Source of the DNA: Spirochaeta sp. UBA5339
GTDB taxonomy: Bacteria > Spirochaetota > Spirochaetia > DSM-2461
Direction of reading: 5' to 3'
DNA: 64,000 nucleotides
NCBI GenBank assembly: GCA_002408085.1
Contig: DHQL01000024.1
Span: 56,514-120,513 of the forward strand
The translations under genes and the position numbers were made by a program. This document shows positions 1 to 7,964 of this stretch, in pieces (the first letter of the stretch is position 1; every line of letters starts with the position of its first letter). The notes below the pieces were generated by a model. That model saw nothing but the letters and a program-made list of their open reading frames with translations. It ran no database searches and had not been told where the DNA came from.

Positions 1-46
1 CCAGGAATTTCCCGGATGCACCCCATTTTATTTATAAGGATTTAAT

Positions 47-74
47 ATCTGTTAACCTTTATCTGTTAACCTTT
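47..74. repeat. 14-bp perfect tandem repeat at the 3' end of the first lipoprotein gene
   Basis: The 14-mer ATCTGTTAACCTTT occurs twice back to back (47-60 and 61-74). The inner copy encodes the last residues and stop of the minus-strand lipoprotein; the outer copy lies just past the stop. The paralogous gene ending at 1982 has a single copy, so this is a small local duplication in one paralog. Confidence 0.85.
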
Positions 75-1312
75 GAGAAATCCATGAAGATCTCCTCTTC
101 AGGCAGATCCTGGAAAACCCAGGGAGCGTAGATATCTACCATCTCAACAAATCCCTTTCCTACAACGGGTCCGTCGGGTCCGCCCTCGCGTATCCGGGCG
201 TAGCCTTCGATAAAGGCCTGACCCTGTCCGCCGGACATTGTTTCCTGCTCCTTTAAGGGGGTGTCGAAGTAGAATGTCCCTAATGGAGTTTCCATCACAC
301 CGGTCCAGGGGTACTCCTTGCCCGATGTGGGTGAAGTCCAGATCTCCGAGGGAGTATATACAAAACTGGGACCGAAGGCAAAGTCCACGGAGTTATCGGG
401 GTGGATAACCTGGAACCTTGTCATACCGGGATCGTATTCGTCCCAGCCTGGAGCGGTGTAGTACTGTCTCCATGTGAAGGCGGTTCCGTCATCCATTCTC
501 ATATATCCCCAGAAGTAGCTTCCAGACTCAACGTTGCGGAAGTTACCCCACTGGTGCTCGTACCATACGTCACCTTCAATATCATACTCTCTTCCGCCTA
601 CGGTGATTGTCCCCTCGGTTACATAGGCTCTGGGAGCCTGGATGTAGCGGGAGAGTCCGGCCATGGTCTGGGGATTGTGACGGTATCCGGCACCTTCTCC
701 GTCCCAGCCGATGTTCTCAAGGCCGTGGTAGGCCGCGGGGATGTAACCGGGAGCCTTAACGGTCCATGTTACATCGAATTCATAGGCGTTCTCGGGATCG
801 AAATCGCTCTTTCCGAAGTATCTCCAGGTCTCTGTAGCGTACTCGTACTGGATGGTCATGTCCCCTGTTGCACCGGAGATGGTGTATTCAAAGGAGAAGT
901 CTTCGCTGTCGGGGTCGCCGGCATATCCGTCATAGTCTCCCTGGAATACTACGGTTGTGCTGTAGAACTCCCCTGTATCGATGTTGGTGAAGGCGAAGTT
1001 AAAGGGGTTTGCACGGCCGTCGTGAGCCTCTACCCAACCCTGGTGGAAGGGACAGATAAATACGGAGATCTCATCTCCTGTAATCTTGTCATGACCGAGG
1101 ATGGTGAAGTACTGCCACTCCTGGTAGTCATTGTGCATATAGGTCTCACCGCGGTGGAAGCGGTGGTCATGGGGCAGCTGATAGAGGGGCTGGGGCTCCA
1201 TGGAAAAGATTGAGTGCTCTTCAACTTCAGAGCCTGTAGATGCACAGCCTGCAAATGTGAGAGCGAGGAGTGCCAGAAGCACTGTCACTGCGATTTTATG
1301 TCTGGAATTCAT
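59..1312 (-). CDS. CrtC/AttH-like (lipocalin-like) lipoprotein, copy 1
   Basis: A 417-aa exported lipoprotein. Residues 1-23 form a lipoprotein signal peptide (basic start, leucine-rich core, lipobox TFAGC with Cys23). The start at 1312 is chosen because AGGAG lies six bases upstream; longer in-frame extensions lack a ribosome site and would bury the signal peptide. The mature part resembles the hydroxyneurosporene synthase (CrtC)/AttH fold: it is rich in Trp, Tyr and Gly, carries the motif WYEHQWGNF near residue 250, and ends in a conserved DFSKVNR tail. That family binds or modifies hydrophobic substrates; the substrate here is unknown. It is divergent from a MarR gene across 95 bp and is a close paralog of the lipoprotein at 1982-3241. 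The fold is a recollection-based assignment; export as a lipoprotein is well supported. Confidence 0.75.
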   Translation of the reverse strand: MNSRHKIAVTVLLALLALTFAGCASTGSEVEEHSIFSMEPQPLYQLPHDHRFHRGETYMHNDYQEWQYFTILGHDKITGDEISVFICPFHQGWVEAHDGRANPFNFAFTNIDTGEFYSTTVVFQGDYDGYAGDPDSEDFSFEYTISGATGDMTIQYEYATETWRYFGKSDFDPENAYEFDVTWTVKAPGYIPAAYHGLENIGWDGEGAGYRHNPQTMAGLSRYIQAPRAYVTEGTITVGGREYDIEGDVWYEHQWGNFRNVESGSYFWGYMRMDDGTAFTWRQYYTAPGWDEYDPGMTRFQVIHPDNSVDFAFGPSFVYTPSEIWTSPTSGKEYPWTGVMETPLGTFYFDTPLKEQETMSGGQGQAFIEGYARIREGGPDGPVVGKGFVEMVDIYAPWVFQDLPEEEIFMDFSKVNR

Positions 1313-1407
1313 ATCATCTCCTAAAATAAGAATTATCGTTGGGAAGTCTAGTACCATCAGAATGGTTTTGCGATGGTTAAATTTTTTAATTATAATAAGG
1401 CATGGGT
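1313..1407. promoter_or_regulatory. Divergent lipoprotein/MarR promoter region, copy 1
   Basis: A 95-bp AT-rich gap between divergently transcribed genes, holding both ribosome sites (AGGAG on the minus strand, AAGG at 1397-1400 on the plus strand). It contains ATGGTTAAAT (1374-1383), a half-site also present as TTGGTTAAAT in the paralogous gap. It is a plausible binding region for the MarR protein encoded here; no operator is proven. Confidence 0.5.
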
Positions 1408-1863
1408 ATGAATCTCTTATCAATCGGTATCAGCATTTCCAAACTCAGGAACTACCATATCAAGATGCTCAATAAGGTTCTCAAGGGGTATCCCATCATT
1501 ATATCGGCTCCCGAATATATGCTTTTGTGGAGTATTCAGCAGAATCCCGGCTCTACCCAGTACCGCCTATCACAGATCAGCGGCTACAGCATTCAGCGCT
1601 GTTCCCAGATGATCGGGAGCCTGGAGAAGAGCCATCTTGTAAGAGTCAATTCCGGGGACGAACATGATAAGGGACGGCATATCTACACCTCGGACCAGGG
1701 AGAGACGGCCATCAGGGAGATCTATGATATCTTCGGGAATTTTCTAAGGGAAATCTTTACAGAAGAGGAGGCCAGGATCTTTCTGGATGTGGATGAGCCC
1801 CTTCTCAAGGCCGTGCACTCCCTGCAGAACAATGAGAGGCTGAAAAAAGAGCTCCGCAGCTGA
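1408..1863 (+). CDS. MarR-family winged-helix regulator, copy 1
   Basis: A 151-aa winged-helix DNA-binding protein of MarR type and typical MarR length. The N-terminal dimerisation helix is followed by a helix-turn-helix (TQYRLSQISGYSIQRCSQMI, about residues 50-70), a wing containing KGRHIY, and a C-terminal dimerisation helix. The ATG at 1408 is preferred over 1402 because AAGG at 1397-1400 then sits seven bases away and because the start then aligns exactly with its paralog at 3337, also 151 aa. It is divergent from the lipoprotein, a classic autoregulated repressor-target layout, so it probably senses a small hydrophobic ligand or stress and controls the lipoprotein. The ligand is unknown. 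Confidence 0.85.
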   Translation: MNLLSIGISISKLRNYHIKMLNKVLKGYPIIISAPEYMLLWSIQQNPGSTQYRLSQISGYSIQRCSQMIGSLEKSHLVRVNSGDEHDKGRHIYTSDQGETAIREIYDIFGNFLREIFTEEEARIFLDVDEPLLKAVHSLQNNERLKKELRS

Positions 1864-1939
1864 TATTCCGCCGCCTGCTCTCGATCTGCTCCCTCGGATC
1901 AGCTGCCGCCGGCTTCTATCGCGGCTGCTTAAAAGAAAA

Positions 1940-1963
1940 GGGGTGCAGAATCATCCGCACCCC
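1940..1963 (-). terminator. Rho-independent terminator between converging genes
   Basis: GGGGTGC (1940-1946) pairs with GCACCCC (1957-1963) around a 10-base loop. On the minus strand the stem is followed by a T-rich tract (complement of aaaagaaaa at 1931-1939), so it best serves as the end of a minus-strand transcript, while the plus-strand MarR gene also converges on it. Because it lies just beyond the stop of the second lipoprotein, it terminates that gene. Confidence 0.75.
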
Positions 1964-1981
1964 CTTCAAATCATCTGATTC

Positions 1982-3241
1982 TTATCTGTTAACCTTTGAG
2001 AAATCCATAAAGATCTCTTCCTCGGGCAGATCCCTGAAGGGGAATCTTGCCGCGATGTCGGCCATCTCAACAAATCCTCTTCCCACAACGGGTCCGTCGG
2101 GTCCGTCAACACGAACCTGGGCGATTCCCTCGATAAAAGCGGGTCCGGTGTTGCCGGGAGTTTCCTGCTCTTTCAGGGGTGTGTCGAAGTAGAAGGTCCC
2201 AAGGGGTGTTTCCATTACACCAGTCCAGGGGTAGACCTGACCGGACTGGGGAGACTCCCAAAGTTCGGTGGGGGTAAATACAAAGCTGGGTCCGAAGGCG
2301 TACTCAACGGAGTTGTCGGCGTGGATCACCTGGAAACGGGTCATACCTTCATCGTAGTCGTCCCAGCCCATACCCTTGTAGTACTGTCTCCATGTGAAGG
2401 CAGTTCCGTCTTCAAGACGCATATATCCCCAGAAGTACTGTGCGGACTCTACATTCCGGAAGTTACCCCACTGGTGCTCGTACCATACATCACCTTCGAT
2501 GTCGTACTCACGTCCGCCTACGGTTACTGTTCCCTCTGTTACAACGGCTCTGGGAACCTGGATGTACCGTGTCAGACCCGCCATGGTCTCAGGATTGTGG
2601 CGGTATCCGGGACCAACGCTGTCCCAGCCGATGTTTTCAAGGCCATGGTAGGCTGCGGGGATGTATCCGGGAGCCTCAACGGTGTAGGTTACGTCGAAGG
2701 AGTAGGGGGTGTTATCCGCGTTGTCTACATCGCTGTGACCGATGTATCTCCATGTCTCAGTGGCATAGTCATACATGATAGTCAGCTCACCTGTGGAACC
2801 GGATATATGGTATTCGAAGAAGAAGTCGTCGCTGTCGGGATCTCCCGCAACACCTGTGTAGTCCCCTTCAAAGAGAGTGTTTGCACTGTAGAACTCTCCT
2901 GTGTTCAGGTTGGTCAGGGCAAAGTAGAAGGGGTTGGAGCGGCCGTCGTGGTTGGCGTTCCACCCCTGGGTAAAGGGGCAGATAAAGACGGAGATCTCAT
3001 CCCCGGTCTTCTTGTCAGTTCCCAGAACAGTGAAGTACTGCCACTCATTGTAGTCATTGTGAATGTATGTGGAACCGCGGTGAAAGCGGTGGTCATGGGG
3101 CAGCTGGTAGAGGGGCTGGGGCTCCATTGAAAAAATACTATGCTCTTCTGCAGAGCCGGATGTGGATGTACATCCTGTAAAGGCAAGCACAGACAGTGCT
3201 ATAATCATCACAGTCAGCATTATTCTGAAATTAGATTTCAT
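1982..3241 (-). CDS. CrtC/AttH-like (lipocalin-like) lipoprotein, copy 2
   Basis: A 419-aa exported lipoprotein, closely similar along its whole length to the product of 59-1312. The signal peptide ends in a lipobox FTGC with Cys24. The start at 3241 has AAGGAG about five bases upstream. Both copies share the segment starting SIFSMEPQPLYQLPHDHRFH after the lipobox, the WYEHQWGNF motif and the DFSKVNR end. Differences are scattered substitutions plus small indels in the mature part, so both copies appear intact and under selection. It is divergent from its own MarR gene (3337) across 95 bp. Role as for copy 1: probable envelope protein binding or acting on a hydrophobic compound. Confidence 0.75.
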   Translation of the reverse strand: MKSNFRIMLTVMIIALSVLAFTGCTSTSGSAEEHSIFSMEPQPLYQLPHDHRFHRGSTYIHNDYNEWQYFTVLGTDKKTGDEISVFICPFTQGWNANHDGRSNPFYFALTNLNTGEFYSANTLFEGDYTGVAGDPDSDDFFFEYHISGSTGELTIMYDYATETWRYIGHSDVDNADNTPYSFDVTYTVEAPGYIPAAYHGLENIGWDSVGPGYRHNPETMAGLTRYIQVPRAVVTEGTVTVGGREYDIEGDVWYEHQWGNFRNVESAQYFWGYMRLEDGTAFTWRQYYKGMGWDDYDEGMTRFQVIHADNSVEYAFGPSFVFTPTELWESPQSGQVYPWTGVMETPLGTFYFDTPLKEQETPGNTGPAFIEGIAQVRVDGPDGPVVGRGFVEMADIAARFPFRDLPEEEIFMDFSKVNR

Positions 3242-3336
3242 ACAAACTCCTTGGTTAAATAGTTCTGCAATAACCATAAAAGCTATAGTCTATAATTGTA
3301 ATTCTTAAATTTCTTCAGTAAAAAGGGAGCACCGTA
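3242..3336. promoter_or_regulatory. Divergent lipoprotein/MarR promoter region, copy 2
   Basis: Exactly 95 bp, the same length as the gap in copy 1. It contains an inverted pair TGGTTA...TAACCA (about 3252-3275) and a TATAATTG stretch near 3291. The plus-strand ribosome site GGGAG lies seven bases before the GTG start of the MarR gene. It is a likely MarR-controlled divergent promoter. Confidence 0.5.
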
Positions 3337-3792
3337 GTGAGCATTGAGTATTTCGGCAGAAGCCTTTCCATCATTCGGAACTATCATTTAAAGATTGTGA
3401 ACAAGGTCCTCAACGACTATTCGGTTCCTCTCAGCTCCTCCGAGTACTTTCTTCTCGGAAGCATTCAGGAAAATCCGGGGATGACCCAGTACAGGCTGAG
3501 TCAGATCAGCGGATACAGTGAACAGCGCTGCTCCCAGCTGATCTCCTCGCTGGAGAGTTCGGGGCTAGCGGTCGTGAAATCAGATGACAGCTACGGCAGA
3601 GGACGGAGAATCCTTGTCACCAGGGCCGGTGAGAAGATTCTGGAGGATATTCCTGAAGGAGTGAATAAATATCTGGCAGCAATCCTTTCGGATGAAGAAC
3701 TGAAAATCTTTGAGAGTCTCGATGAACCTCTCCACAGAGCAAGCGAATCCCTGAAGAACAACAAGCAGATGAAGAGGGAGCTGCGGAGCTGA
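3337..3792 (+). CDS. MarR-family winged-helix regulator, copy 2
   Basis: A 151-aa MarR-type regulator, paralogous to 1408-1863 and of identical length. The GTG start at 3337 follows GGGAG with seven-base spacing. The helix-turn-helix segment (TQYRLSQISGYSEQRCSQLI) differs from copy 1 at very few positions, so the two may recognise overlapping operators. The wing carries YGRGRRI. The C-terminal helix ends KRELRS, as KKELRS in copy 1. It is divergent from lipoprotein copy 2 and upstream of a porin gene on the same strand, which it could also influence. Confidence 0.85.
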   Translation: MSIEYFGRSLSIIRNYHLKIVNKVLNDYSVPLSSSEYFLLGSIQENPGMTQYRLSQISGYSEQRCSQLISSLESSGLAVVKSDDSYGRGRRILVTRAGEKILEDIPEGVNKYLAAILSDEELKIFESLDEPLHRASESLKNNKQMKRELRS

Positions 3793-3806
3793 AGATCTCC
3801 GGTGAC

Positions 3807-3825
3807 ACTATTTAATAAAAATAGT
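3807..3825. promoter_or_regulatory. AT-rich inverted repeat upstream of the porin gene
   Basis: ACTATTT (3807-3813) and AAATAGT (3819-3825) form perfect seven-base arms around AATAA. It sits just after the MarR gene and about 85 bp before the porin start, without a following T-run, so an operator is as likely as a weak terminator. Confidence 0.35.
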
Positions 3826-3908
3826 TAAATTATTTTACCATTGATGCCCTGTTCAGCCGGGGTCTAACTTATTCCCATATATTTTGTATAAAAAAACAGG
3901 AATAACCA

Positions 3909-5126
3909 ATGAAGCTGAATACCGGGAGTTCTCTCCCCTCCCTAATGATCCCAGTGGTACGCCCCCTTATTACGGCGGCACTCTTTGCGCTGCTGACAAT
4001 ATCTCTGTCTGCCGATAGTACTGCAGAGTCTCCCGCCGGTCCTGAAACTAGAATCCAGGCTCTTGATACTATCGCCAAACCTGTTACCTTTCTCACCGAC
4101 GGACTCTATGACCTTACGGGAATCGCAACACGAATGTCCTATCAGTCCCTCTTTCTGGGAGGCTATATGGCCGGGGAAGACTCTGTTTTTGCAGGAAGCG
4201 GCTACTTCAAGCTGGACTCCACCTGGCGCAGCGCCCCGGTGACAGAGCGTTACTCCACCTACTTTACCTTCGGCATTGAAGCCCGGCAGGGGTATACTGA
4301 CATTGCTCCCGGCGGTCTTGGACCCCACTTCGGCTATATGGGAACCGCAGGGGTAACCTTTTCCGCCGCCCCCGGATGGCTGGGCAGGGCGTTCTGGGGG
4401 CAGACCTTCGACTACAACCGCCATATGCTGCTCATCGGATATCTGGATGTTCTGGACTATCTTGATTTTACCTCCGCCATGGTGCCCCGTATGGCCAACT
4501 TCAACGGTTCCACCATTATCAACCTTACAATGAATATTCCCGGAAGCGGATTCGGTGTTATAGGACGATCCTTTGTCACCGATCAGTTCTACCTGATGGG
4601 TGCCCTGATGGACGCCAACGGAGAGACCGCAAATATCGATTTCTTTGAGCGGGGAGCCAAATTCTTCAGCTACGGTGAGATCGGTTGGACCCCCGGTCAG
4701 TCTCAGTTCTATAAATCCAAGATCAACCTGGGATTCTGGCACCGTGACGGCTGGGATGCCGGTGAAGACTTCAATTCCCGTGAAAGGGGTTACGGTTTTG
4801 TATTCTCCGCCTGCTACACCATCGATAACTGGGCTCCCTACTTCAAGTTCGGTATGGCCCATGGGGGAGAACAGCTCCAGGACTTCTCTGTCTCCGGTGG
4901 TTTCATGTACTACCTTCCCCGGTACAATGACCTTTTCGGTCTGGGATTCGCTACAACACGGCCCAAGGGAATGGACTGGATCGATATGCAGACAGCAATC
5001 GAAGCAGTCTACCGTTTCCAGCTTTCCGGAAACATGTCACTCAGCGCTGACGGACAGGTGATCTTCAATCACAATGGAGACAACCCCCTCTTTGTAACGG
5101 GTCTGGGACTCAGATACGCCCTTTAA
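3909..5126 (+). CDS. Outer-membrane porin, OprB (carbohydrate porin)-like
   Basis: A 405-aa protein with a long signal peptide (about residues 1-35, ending SLSA before DST). The rest alternates polar and aromatic residues as in beta-barrel strands, with glycine-rich turns. The C-terminal part (Q-x-A-I-E-A-V-Y-R-F-Q-L followed by a DGQVIFNHNGDNP segment and LRYAL) resembles the OprB family ending, in which QYIxNPGG is conserved. OprB porins admit carbohydrates across the outer membrane; selectivity here is inferred only. AGGA lies eight bases before the ATG at 3909. It is downstream of the duplicated lipoprotein/MarR cassette. It could be another barrel family. Confidence 0.6.
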   Translation: MKLNTGSSLPSLMIPVVRPLITAALFALLTISLSADSTAESPAGPETRIQALDTIAKPVTFLTDGLYDLTGIATRMSYQSLFLGGYMAGEDSVFAGSGYFKLDSTWRSAPVTERYSTYFTFGIEARQGYTDIAPGGLGPHFGYMGTAGVTFSAAPGWLGRAFWGQTFDYNRHMLLIGYLDVLDYLDFTSAMVPRMANFNGSTIINLTMNIPGSGFGVIGRSFVTDQFYLMGALMDANGETANIDFFERGAKFFSYGEIGWTPGQSQFYKSKINLGFWHRDGWDAGEDFNSRERGYGFVFSACYTIDNWAPYFKFGMAHGGEQLQDFSVSGGFMYYLPRYNDLFGLGFATTRPKGMDWIDMQTAIEAVYRFQLSGNMSLSADGQVIFNHNGDNPLFVTGLGLRYAL

Positions 5127-5249
5127 TTTCTCCTGTTTTCCGGTACAATGGTCTTCAGACCAGTATCGGAGACTATTCAGCGCAATTTTATGCAATACCC
5201 TCCGGTCTGTTCTCTCCTATGATGGGCGAAAAGCATGGAGGTAGGTATT

Positions 5250-6197
5250 TTGAAAACCAATTCCAATAAGAGGGCATTTGCCGCCCTTACTCTATCTGTT
5301 CTGCTCTGGGGGGGCTCCTTCAGCGCCACCCGGACCCTTCTCAATGACTTTGATCCCATGACAATAATGTGGATCAGAATGACCATGGCATCCCTTGCGG
5401 TTCTGCCCTTTATAAAGAGGCTCGCCCCGCCTGCGGGGTGGAGAGGGGAGTGGAAGACCCTTCTGGCCATGGTGCTCTTTCAGCCCTGTCTCTACTTTCT
5501 TCTTGAAAACAACGCTCTGCGCTTCACCACATCCTCCCAGGCGGGAGTGATCGCCTCCTTTGTTCCCCTCCTTGTGACCCTGGGAGCCTGGATATTTCTG
5601 GGAGAGAGAATCCGCAGGAGGGGGGCCGCCGGCCTTGTCCTCTCCATTGGAGGAATCATCCTTCTGACCATGATGAACAGGGGGCAGGAGTCGGGTTCCA
5701 GTATTATTCTGGGGAATATTCTGGAGACCGGGGCCATGGTTATGGCGGCGGCGAATATGCTGATTATCAAGAGACTGTCGGACCGCTACAACCCCTGGAC
5801 ACTTACTATGATGCAGTGCTTTGCGGGAGCTATCTTTTTTCTACCCGGGCTGTACAACTTGCTGGCCTCACCGGTCGAGTTCCGCTCGATTCACATTCTG
5901 CTCTTTCTCTATCTGGGAGCTCCGGTCGGGCTGGGGGCCTTCGGTCTGTATAACTGGGGTATGAGTCATACCACAGCCTCGGGAGCCTCTCTGTTTATCA
6001 ATCTGGTTCCCGTAGTTGCTGTTGTTCTCGGCTGGGCCCTGCTGAATGAAGGACTGACTCTGCTGCAGTGTCTGGCATCGGCCCTGGTTCTGGGGGGAGT
6101 CCTTCTCAGTCAGAGCGCCGTGGATGAGATCAGTTCCATAAAGAGGTCCAGCAGTTCGGGATCAAACATTGATCCCCTCTTGTCCAGCAGGAACTGA
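5250..6197 (+). CDS. EamA/DMT-family transporter
   Basis: A 315-aa inner-membrane protein with about ten hydrophobic helices arranged as two EamA repeats, typical of drug/metabolite exporters. The start is taken as TTG at 5250 because GGAGG (5237-5241) lies eight bases upstream, whereas the ATG at 5235 has no ribosome site and would contain that GGAGG within its own coding sequence. The N-terminus then reads MKTNSNKRAFAALTL, usual for the family. The last ~29 codons overlap the 3' end of the converging HD-GYP gene by 88 bp and encode a polar, serine-rich tail after the last helix. The substrate is unknown. Confidence 0.85.
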   Translation: MKTNSNKRAFAALTLSVLLWGGSFSATRTLLNDFDPMTIMWIRMTMASLAVLPFIKRLAPPAGWRGEWKTLLAMVLFQPCLYFLLENNALRFTTSSQAGVIASFVPLLVTLGAWIFLGERIRRRGAAGLVLSIGGIILLTMMNRGQESGSSIILGNILETGAMVMAAANMLIIKRLSDRYNPWTLTMMQCFAGAIFFLPGLYNLLASPVEFRSIHILLFLYLGAPVGLGAFGLYNWGMSHTTASGASLFINLVPVVAVVLGWALLNEGLTLLQCLASALVLGGVLLSQSAVDEISSIKRSSSSGSNIDPLLSSRN

Positions 6198-7933
6198 GTT
6201 ACCTCTTTCCTGCTGAAGGCTTTCCGGTATGGTCTGTTTTCTGTAAGGGCGTCATAGACATCGGCCAGGGTGAGTATCCGGGCAATCTGCGGAATCTCTT
6301 CACCCTTCAGACCGTCGGGATAGCCCGAACCGTCCCACAGTTCGTGGTGGTGACGGACAGCCAGCCTGATATCGGTCATTCCCGGAATGTCCCTGATGAT
6401 CATATCCCCCTTCTCGGGATGAGTCTTGATCAGGTCATACTCCTCTTCACTGAGCCGGCCCGGCTTATCCAGAATAGATTCGGGGATCCCCAGCTTGCCG
6501 ATATCATGGAGGAGGGCGGCAATCTTAATGCTGCTCTTTTCTTCTTCATTCATTCCCAGTCTGTCGGCAACTGCAAGGGCTATCCGTGCAACCCGCTCTG
6601 AGTGACCGGCAGTCCATTTGGACTTTGCATCCACACTGCGGGTCAGGGCAATCAGAGTTCCAGTGTAGAGTTCCTCCCTCTGGTCCATCTCTATCTTGCT
6701 CCGCAGGGCTACTCCAAGCTGGTCGGCCAGCATCTTAAGGGTTTCAAGATCCTGTTCCTCCACCTCATCCAGGGTTATGCAGAAAAGGGCCATGAGTTTT
6801 TCATTCTGTCTGATGGGGATCACAAGGATATACTCTTTTCTAAGTTCTTCCGGGAAGGCGGCGTTGAACTGTCCCTTGTATTTTTTCATTTCCTCACGGG
6901 TAATGACCATCGGTTCTTCCAGATTGATAATCTCCCAGGGTATCTCTGAGAGAATCAGGAGACGGCCGATAAAAACGGGATTTTCCGGGATGACGGCGCT
7001 CATTACCAGCCCTTCCTCTTTACTTTCTAAAAGACAGGCAGGAGTATTGCCGTACTGTTGTGATATCAGATCGGCCACCATCTTGATCAGGTCAATTCTG
7101 GATACTGAAGAGAGAACGGCACGATCAATGCTGTTCATTGTCTGCATCGACTTAAGGCGGTGTTTCACATTACTGCTCATCTTGTCCACAGACCGTGAGA
7201 GGACCCCGATATCGTCAAGTCTATGGGTCTTGAAGCGCATTGAAATATCACCGTCAGCAAAGGCAAGGGCTTTTTCGCTGAGACTGTGTATGGGCCTGGT
7301 TATGGATTTTGCAAAAAGGGAGCCAAGGATCAGTGAGAACAGGATAATCACAGATGAGGTACTGATCAGGGTGTCCCTTCTGTCTATAATGACATCTTTA
7401 AGCCCCTCATTGTTCAGATCGACTTCCAGAATGTAGTATCTTGTATCACTCTCTCTTGTTAGGTTCAGGAAGAAGGCTTTGCTGTTGCTTCCTCCAAGAT
7501 AAACTTCAGGCTTAAACAGATGTGATTTGCCTGATGCTTTTTCCAAATCCGGAACAGGCGGGGTATGCCGGACTCCCGGAGGTGCATCGGGGAAAGATAT
7601 CAGATCAGACCAGGTCAGACCGTCTTTGCTGCGGGTAAAGAGGGTTGCCCTCAGCCTTCCTTCTGAATCCAGAGGGAAAATGTCCCTCAGCAGTTTATGA
7701 ATTTCGACTCCCAGAACCGGTTCAGTAATAAAGGCCCTGTAGAAGAAATCCGGTTCACTGCTGACTACATGTTCAATTCTGCTGCTGTATCCGGTCTTGA
7801 AACTAGTGTAGATACGAGTTGTTTCGATGACAGTTCCTGCTATATAGGAGGCATAACTGACAATTATTCCAAAGAGAACAAAGAGAAATACCATTTTTAT
7901 ATATAAAAGTTTAGATCCTATTTTTAATTGCAT
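6110..7933 (-). CDS. Membrane HAMP-GAF-HD-GYP protein (cyclic-di-GMP phosphodiesterase)
   Basis: A 607-aa sensor. Order: transmembrane helix (about 13-32), extracytoplasmic sensor region (about 33-185), second helix (about 190-212), HAMP linker beginning AKSITRPIHSL, a GAF-like region (about 270-410), and a C-terminal HD-GYP domain. Catalytic signatures are visible: ALLHDIGKLGIP, a conserved HPEKG, RHHHELWDGSGYPDGLKGEE and LADVYDALTENRPYR. The family hydrolyses cyclic-di-GMP, and all core residues appear intact. No clear ribosome site precedes the ATG at 7933. It follows the AraC gene by 31 bp on the same strand, so the two are probably co-transcribed. Its 3' end overlaps the converging EamA gene by 88 bp. 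Confidence 0.9.
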   Translation of the reverse strand: MQLKIGSKLLYIKMVFLFVLFGIIVSYASYIAGTVIETTRIYTSFKTGYSSRIEHVVSSEPDFFYRAFITEPVLGVEIHKLLRDIFPLDSEGRLRATLFTRSKDGLTWSDLISFPDAPPGVRHTPPVPDLEKASGKSHLFKPEVYLGGSNSKAFFLNLTRESDTRYYILEVDLNNEGLKDVIIDRRDTLISTSSVIILFSLILGSLFAKSITRPIHSLSEKALAFADGDISMRFKTHRLDDIGVLSRSVDKMSSNVKHRLKSMQTMNSIDRAVLSSVSRIDLIKMVADLISQQYGNTPACLLESKEEGLVMSAVIPENPVFIGRLLILSEIPWEIINLEEPMVITREEMKKYKGQFNAAFPEELRKEYILVIPIRQNEKLMALFCITLDEVEEQDLETLKMLADQLGVALRSKIEMDQREELYTGTLIALTRSVDAKSKWTAGHSERVARIALAVADRLGMNEEEKSSIKIAALLHDIGKLGIPESILDKPGRLSEEEYDLIKTHPEKGDMIIRDIPGMTDIRLAVRHHHELWDGSGYPDGLKGEEIPQIARILTLADVYDALTENRPYRKAFSRKEVTQFLLDKRGSMFDPELLDLFMELISSTAL

Positions 7934-7964
7934 AATTTCAATTTATTGAAAAATAAACATGCCA

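Noticed and set aside
401..1213. Long plus-strand open frame (270 aa) antisense to lipoprotein copy 1; a similar one at 2321-3130
   Set aside because: Both mirror the codon pattern of the real minus-strand genes and recur in the same place in each paralog; no domain, signal or ribosome site.
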